Of a DNA stretch of 43,570 bases, positions 42,459 to 43,570 are shown in pieces (positions within the stretch are counted from its first letter, which is position 1; each line of letters begins with the position of its first letter). The notes under the pieces were generated by a model, which saw only the letters and a program-made list of their open reading frames with translations, did not search any database and had not been told where the DNA came from. The stretch comes from a virus. The stretch lies in IMG/VR virus record IMGVR_UViG_3300028423_000521, positions 1-43,570 of that record, one strand, 5' to 3'. The translations under genes were made by a program, and so were the position numbers.

Positions 42459-42469
42459 CCCATCGGTGA

Positions 42470-42489
42470 GGAGCCCCGTCGCGGGCTCC
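42470..42489 (+). terminator. Hairpin after the GHKL-like gene
   Basis: GGAGCCC (42470-42476) pairs with GGGCTCC (42483-42489) around CGTCGC, 11 bp after the stop codon. The next bases (CATCCC) are not T-rich, so it is a weak terminator or a stabilising stem. Confidence 0.5.
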
Positions 42490-42529
42490 CATCCCATGCG
42501 CCAGTGCATGATAACGAAAGGAGAAAGAC

Positions 42530-42769
42530 ATGAAACTCAAAATCACCATGGCCATCCTAGCCACCAGCCTCGCGGCCTGCACCGCAACGCCTGAGATGAT
42601 TGAAGCGCAAAAAGCCCGCTGCACTCAGGTCGGCTGGAAACCCGGAACCCCTGAGCACGCTCAATGCGTCGAGCGTGGAACCTTCCAGCAGCAACAAATG
42701 CAGAACGCGGCCGCAGGTGCCGCGGGTTCGGCCGCCGCTGGTGCAGCCATCGGAGCCCTTTTCTATTAA
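42530..42769 (+). CDS. Small lipoprotein, 79 aa
   Basis: Signal peptide with lipobox (MKLKITMAILATSLAAC, Cys at residue 17), then a short charged part with two Cys (KARCTQVGWKPGTPEHAQCVERG), Gln-rich stretch and a Gly/Ala-rich tail (AAAGAAGSAAAGAAIGALF) like glycine-zipper outer-membrane lipoproteins. In phages such proteins can block entry of related phages (superinfection exclusion). That role is an inference. Strong ribosome-binding site GAAAGGAGAAAG. Confidence 0.75.
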   Translation: MKLKITMAILATSLAACTATPEMIEAQKARCTQVGWKPGTPEHAQCVERGTFQQQQMQNAAAGAAGSAAAGAAIGALFY

Positions 42770-42825
42770 CCACAAGGCACCGTCCTCAGTGGCGGTGTCG
42801 CCCTAACAGCCAGTGGAGGATAAAA

Positions 42826-43338
42826 ATGACCGACCTAAGTAACCCTAATAAGCTGATATTAAAACACATGTCGAAAGTGGAGAGGTGGGCGCTCCTCGGG
42901 GCACAAAACAGCGGCCAAAAACTTCAAGAGTTTTGTAGCAAAAGGTGGACTGATAGATATAATGATCGCAGTCCACTTTTGAAGTATGGTATTTACCGCC
43001 TCAAACCAAATCGCAAAGAAGTAGACACCGAAAAGCACACACCGGGGCCGTGGAGGGTTATTATTGATGATGACGGGGGGCCGCTTTCCGGCAGGCCCGG
43101 CGTTTTTGCATCAGAAGAATTGGATTGTGGAATAGTTCATTGGGACGGGTTTATTCAAGAGTATTGGCGCAGTGCCCGAGGAGACAAAGAGATACACGCC
43201 AACGCCCACCTGATCGCCGCCGCGCCAGATATGTATGAGGCACTGGAGATGATGGTCAATTTCTTCGATGACGTGGCTCCGGATTGCATGATCAGCAAGG
43301 CCCGATCTGCACTCGCCAAGGCGGAGGGCAAAACATGA
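42826..43338 (+). CDS. Hypothetical phage protein with HTPGPW/NAHLIAAAP motif, 170 aa
   Basis: ATG 42826 has GGAGG upstream; longer in-frame versions lie over the lipoprotein gene. The C-terminal half carries KHTPGPWRVI and ANAHLIAAAPDMYEALEMM, a common phage/prophage module of unknown function. The N-terminal part is basic (SKVERWALLGAQNSGQKLQ). It overlaps the next gene by 4 bp. Confidence 0.75.
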   Translation: MTDLSNPNKLILKHMSKVERWALLGAQNSGQKLQEFCSKRWTDRYNDRSPLLKYGIYRLKPNRKEVDTEKHTPGPWRVIIDDDGGPLSGRPGVFASEELDCGIVHWDGFIQEYWRSARGDKEIHANAHLIAAAPDMYEALEMMVNFFDDVAPDCMISKARSALAKAEGKT

Positions 43339-43451
43339 ACTACGAATTGGAGCGAGCATTGAAAGAAACGGTTGATCGCGAAGCAGCTACCTGTGAGCGG
43401 TATGATCGGAAGATCGAGAAACTCATGGAAGAACTGAAAAAGGAAACCTGA
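43335..43451 (+). CDS. Very small coiled-coil protein, 38 aa
   Basis: A 38-residue charged helix (MNYELERALKETVDREAATC..., KIEKLMEELKKE) overlapping both neighbours by 4 and 1 bp (ATGA and TGATG). Heptad pattern suggests a coiled coil. Function unknown. Confidence 0.55.
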   Translation: MNYELERALKETVDREAATCERYDRKIEKLMEELKKET

Positions 43452-43570
43452 TGGCCCTCACAAACGCCCAACTTCGTGAAAGAACGGCCATAGCCCAGCT
43501 TCTTTCCGACGCAAACCCCGAGGCGCTTCTGGCCTCAATCCCTATCGCCCTCGAACAATCGGCCCTGACC
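43451..43570 (+). CDS. Small hypothetical protein, 5' part (continues at window base 100)
   Basis: ATG 43451 lies in TGATG with the preceding gene. The frame runs off the window end and, because 43472-43570 equals 1-99, continues through 100 to the stop at 175-177. The complete protein is 65 residues, beginning MALTNAQLRERTAIAQLLSD. Confidence 0.75.
   Translation, partial: MALTNAQLRERTAIAQLLSDANPEALLASIPIALEQSALT
43472..43570. repeat. 99-bp terminal repeat (identical to 1-99)
   Basis: The last 99 bases equal the first 99. A gene crosses the join in frame, so the molecule is circular or circularly permuted. Such an exact 99-base overlap could equally be an assembly-graph overlap, so it should not be taken as a physical terminal repeat. 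Confidence 0.95.

Overview
This is a complete, or nearly complete, tailed-phage genome. The last 99 bases (43472-43570) repeat the first 99 exactly, and the gene starting at 43451 reads through the join into bases 1-177. The window is therefore one circular (or circularly permuted) molecule of about 43,471 bp cut at an arbitrary point. The head and tail genes (HK97-type capsid and protease, portal, large terminase, short connector genes, a 719-residue tape measure, a frameshifted tail chaperone) indicate a siphovirus. The lysis set (GH108 muramidase, holin candidates, nested Rz/Rz1 spanins, lipoprotein signals) indicates a Gram-negative host. The connector and tail gene order resembles that of alphaproteobacterial phages and gene transfer agents, so an alphaproteobacterial host is likely but inferred. 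I see no integrase, repressor, tRNA or cas gene, and nothing that proves a temperate lifestyle.

The genome has two arms. The right-going arm (39336 to the end, then 1 to 15198) holds many small unknown genes and the replication/recombination set: UvrD-like helicase, an IS110-C-terminal-like helix-hairpin-helix protein, HIRAN protein, RecB/Cas4-like nuclease, Sak4-like RecA ATPase with an SSB-like partner, ParB-methyltransferase fusion, uracil-DNA glycosylase joined to half an exonuclease, family A polymerase and DUF3987-type helicase. The left-going arm (38603 down to 15195) holds terminase, portal, head, connector, tail, fibre and lysis genes in nearly gapless, overlapping order. The arms converge on one shared TTAA stop at 15195-15198. 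They diverge from a roughly 730 bp gene-poor control region (38604-39335) containing palindromes, promoters on both strands and a triple 21-bp repeat; this is the best candidate origin/control region.

The most unusual feature is an array at 3374-4159 with an exact 36-bp period. Each unit has an AGCGAGCC core and a GTAAC core 21 bp apart, separated by variable sequence. It begins inside the stop-codon region of the gene for the IS110-like DNA-binding-domain protein, which lacks the recombinase N-terminal domain and the expected serine. I propose a new array-plus-cognate-protein module, perhaps for origin, partition or regulatory use. Other notable items are a family A polymerase split inside its exonuclease domain with two genes inserted, a promoter/operator family sharing ATACCGCCATA, a scattered CAGCGGAGTCAG motif, a 45-bp triple repeat beside the small-terminase gene, a classic -1 slippery heptamer in the tail chaperone gene, and a glycine-rich fibre-like protein with about 13 22-residue repeats inserted between capsid and connector genes.
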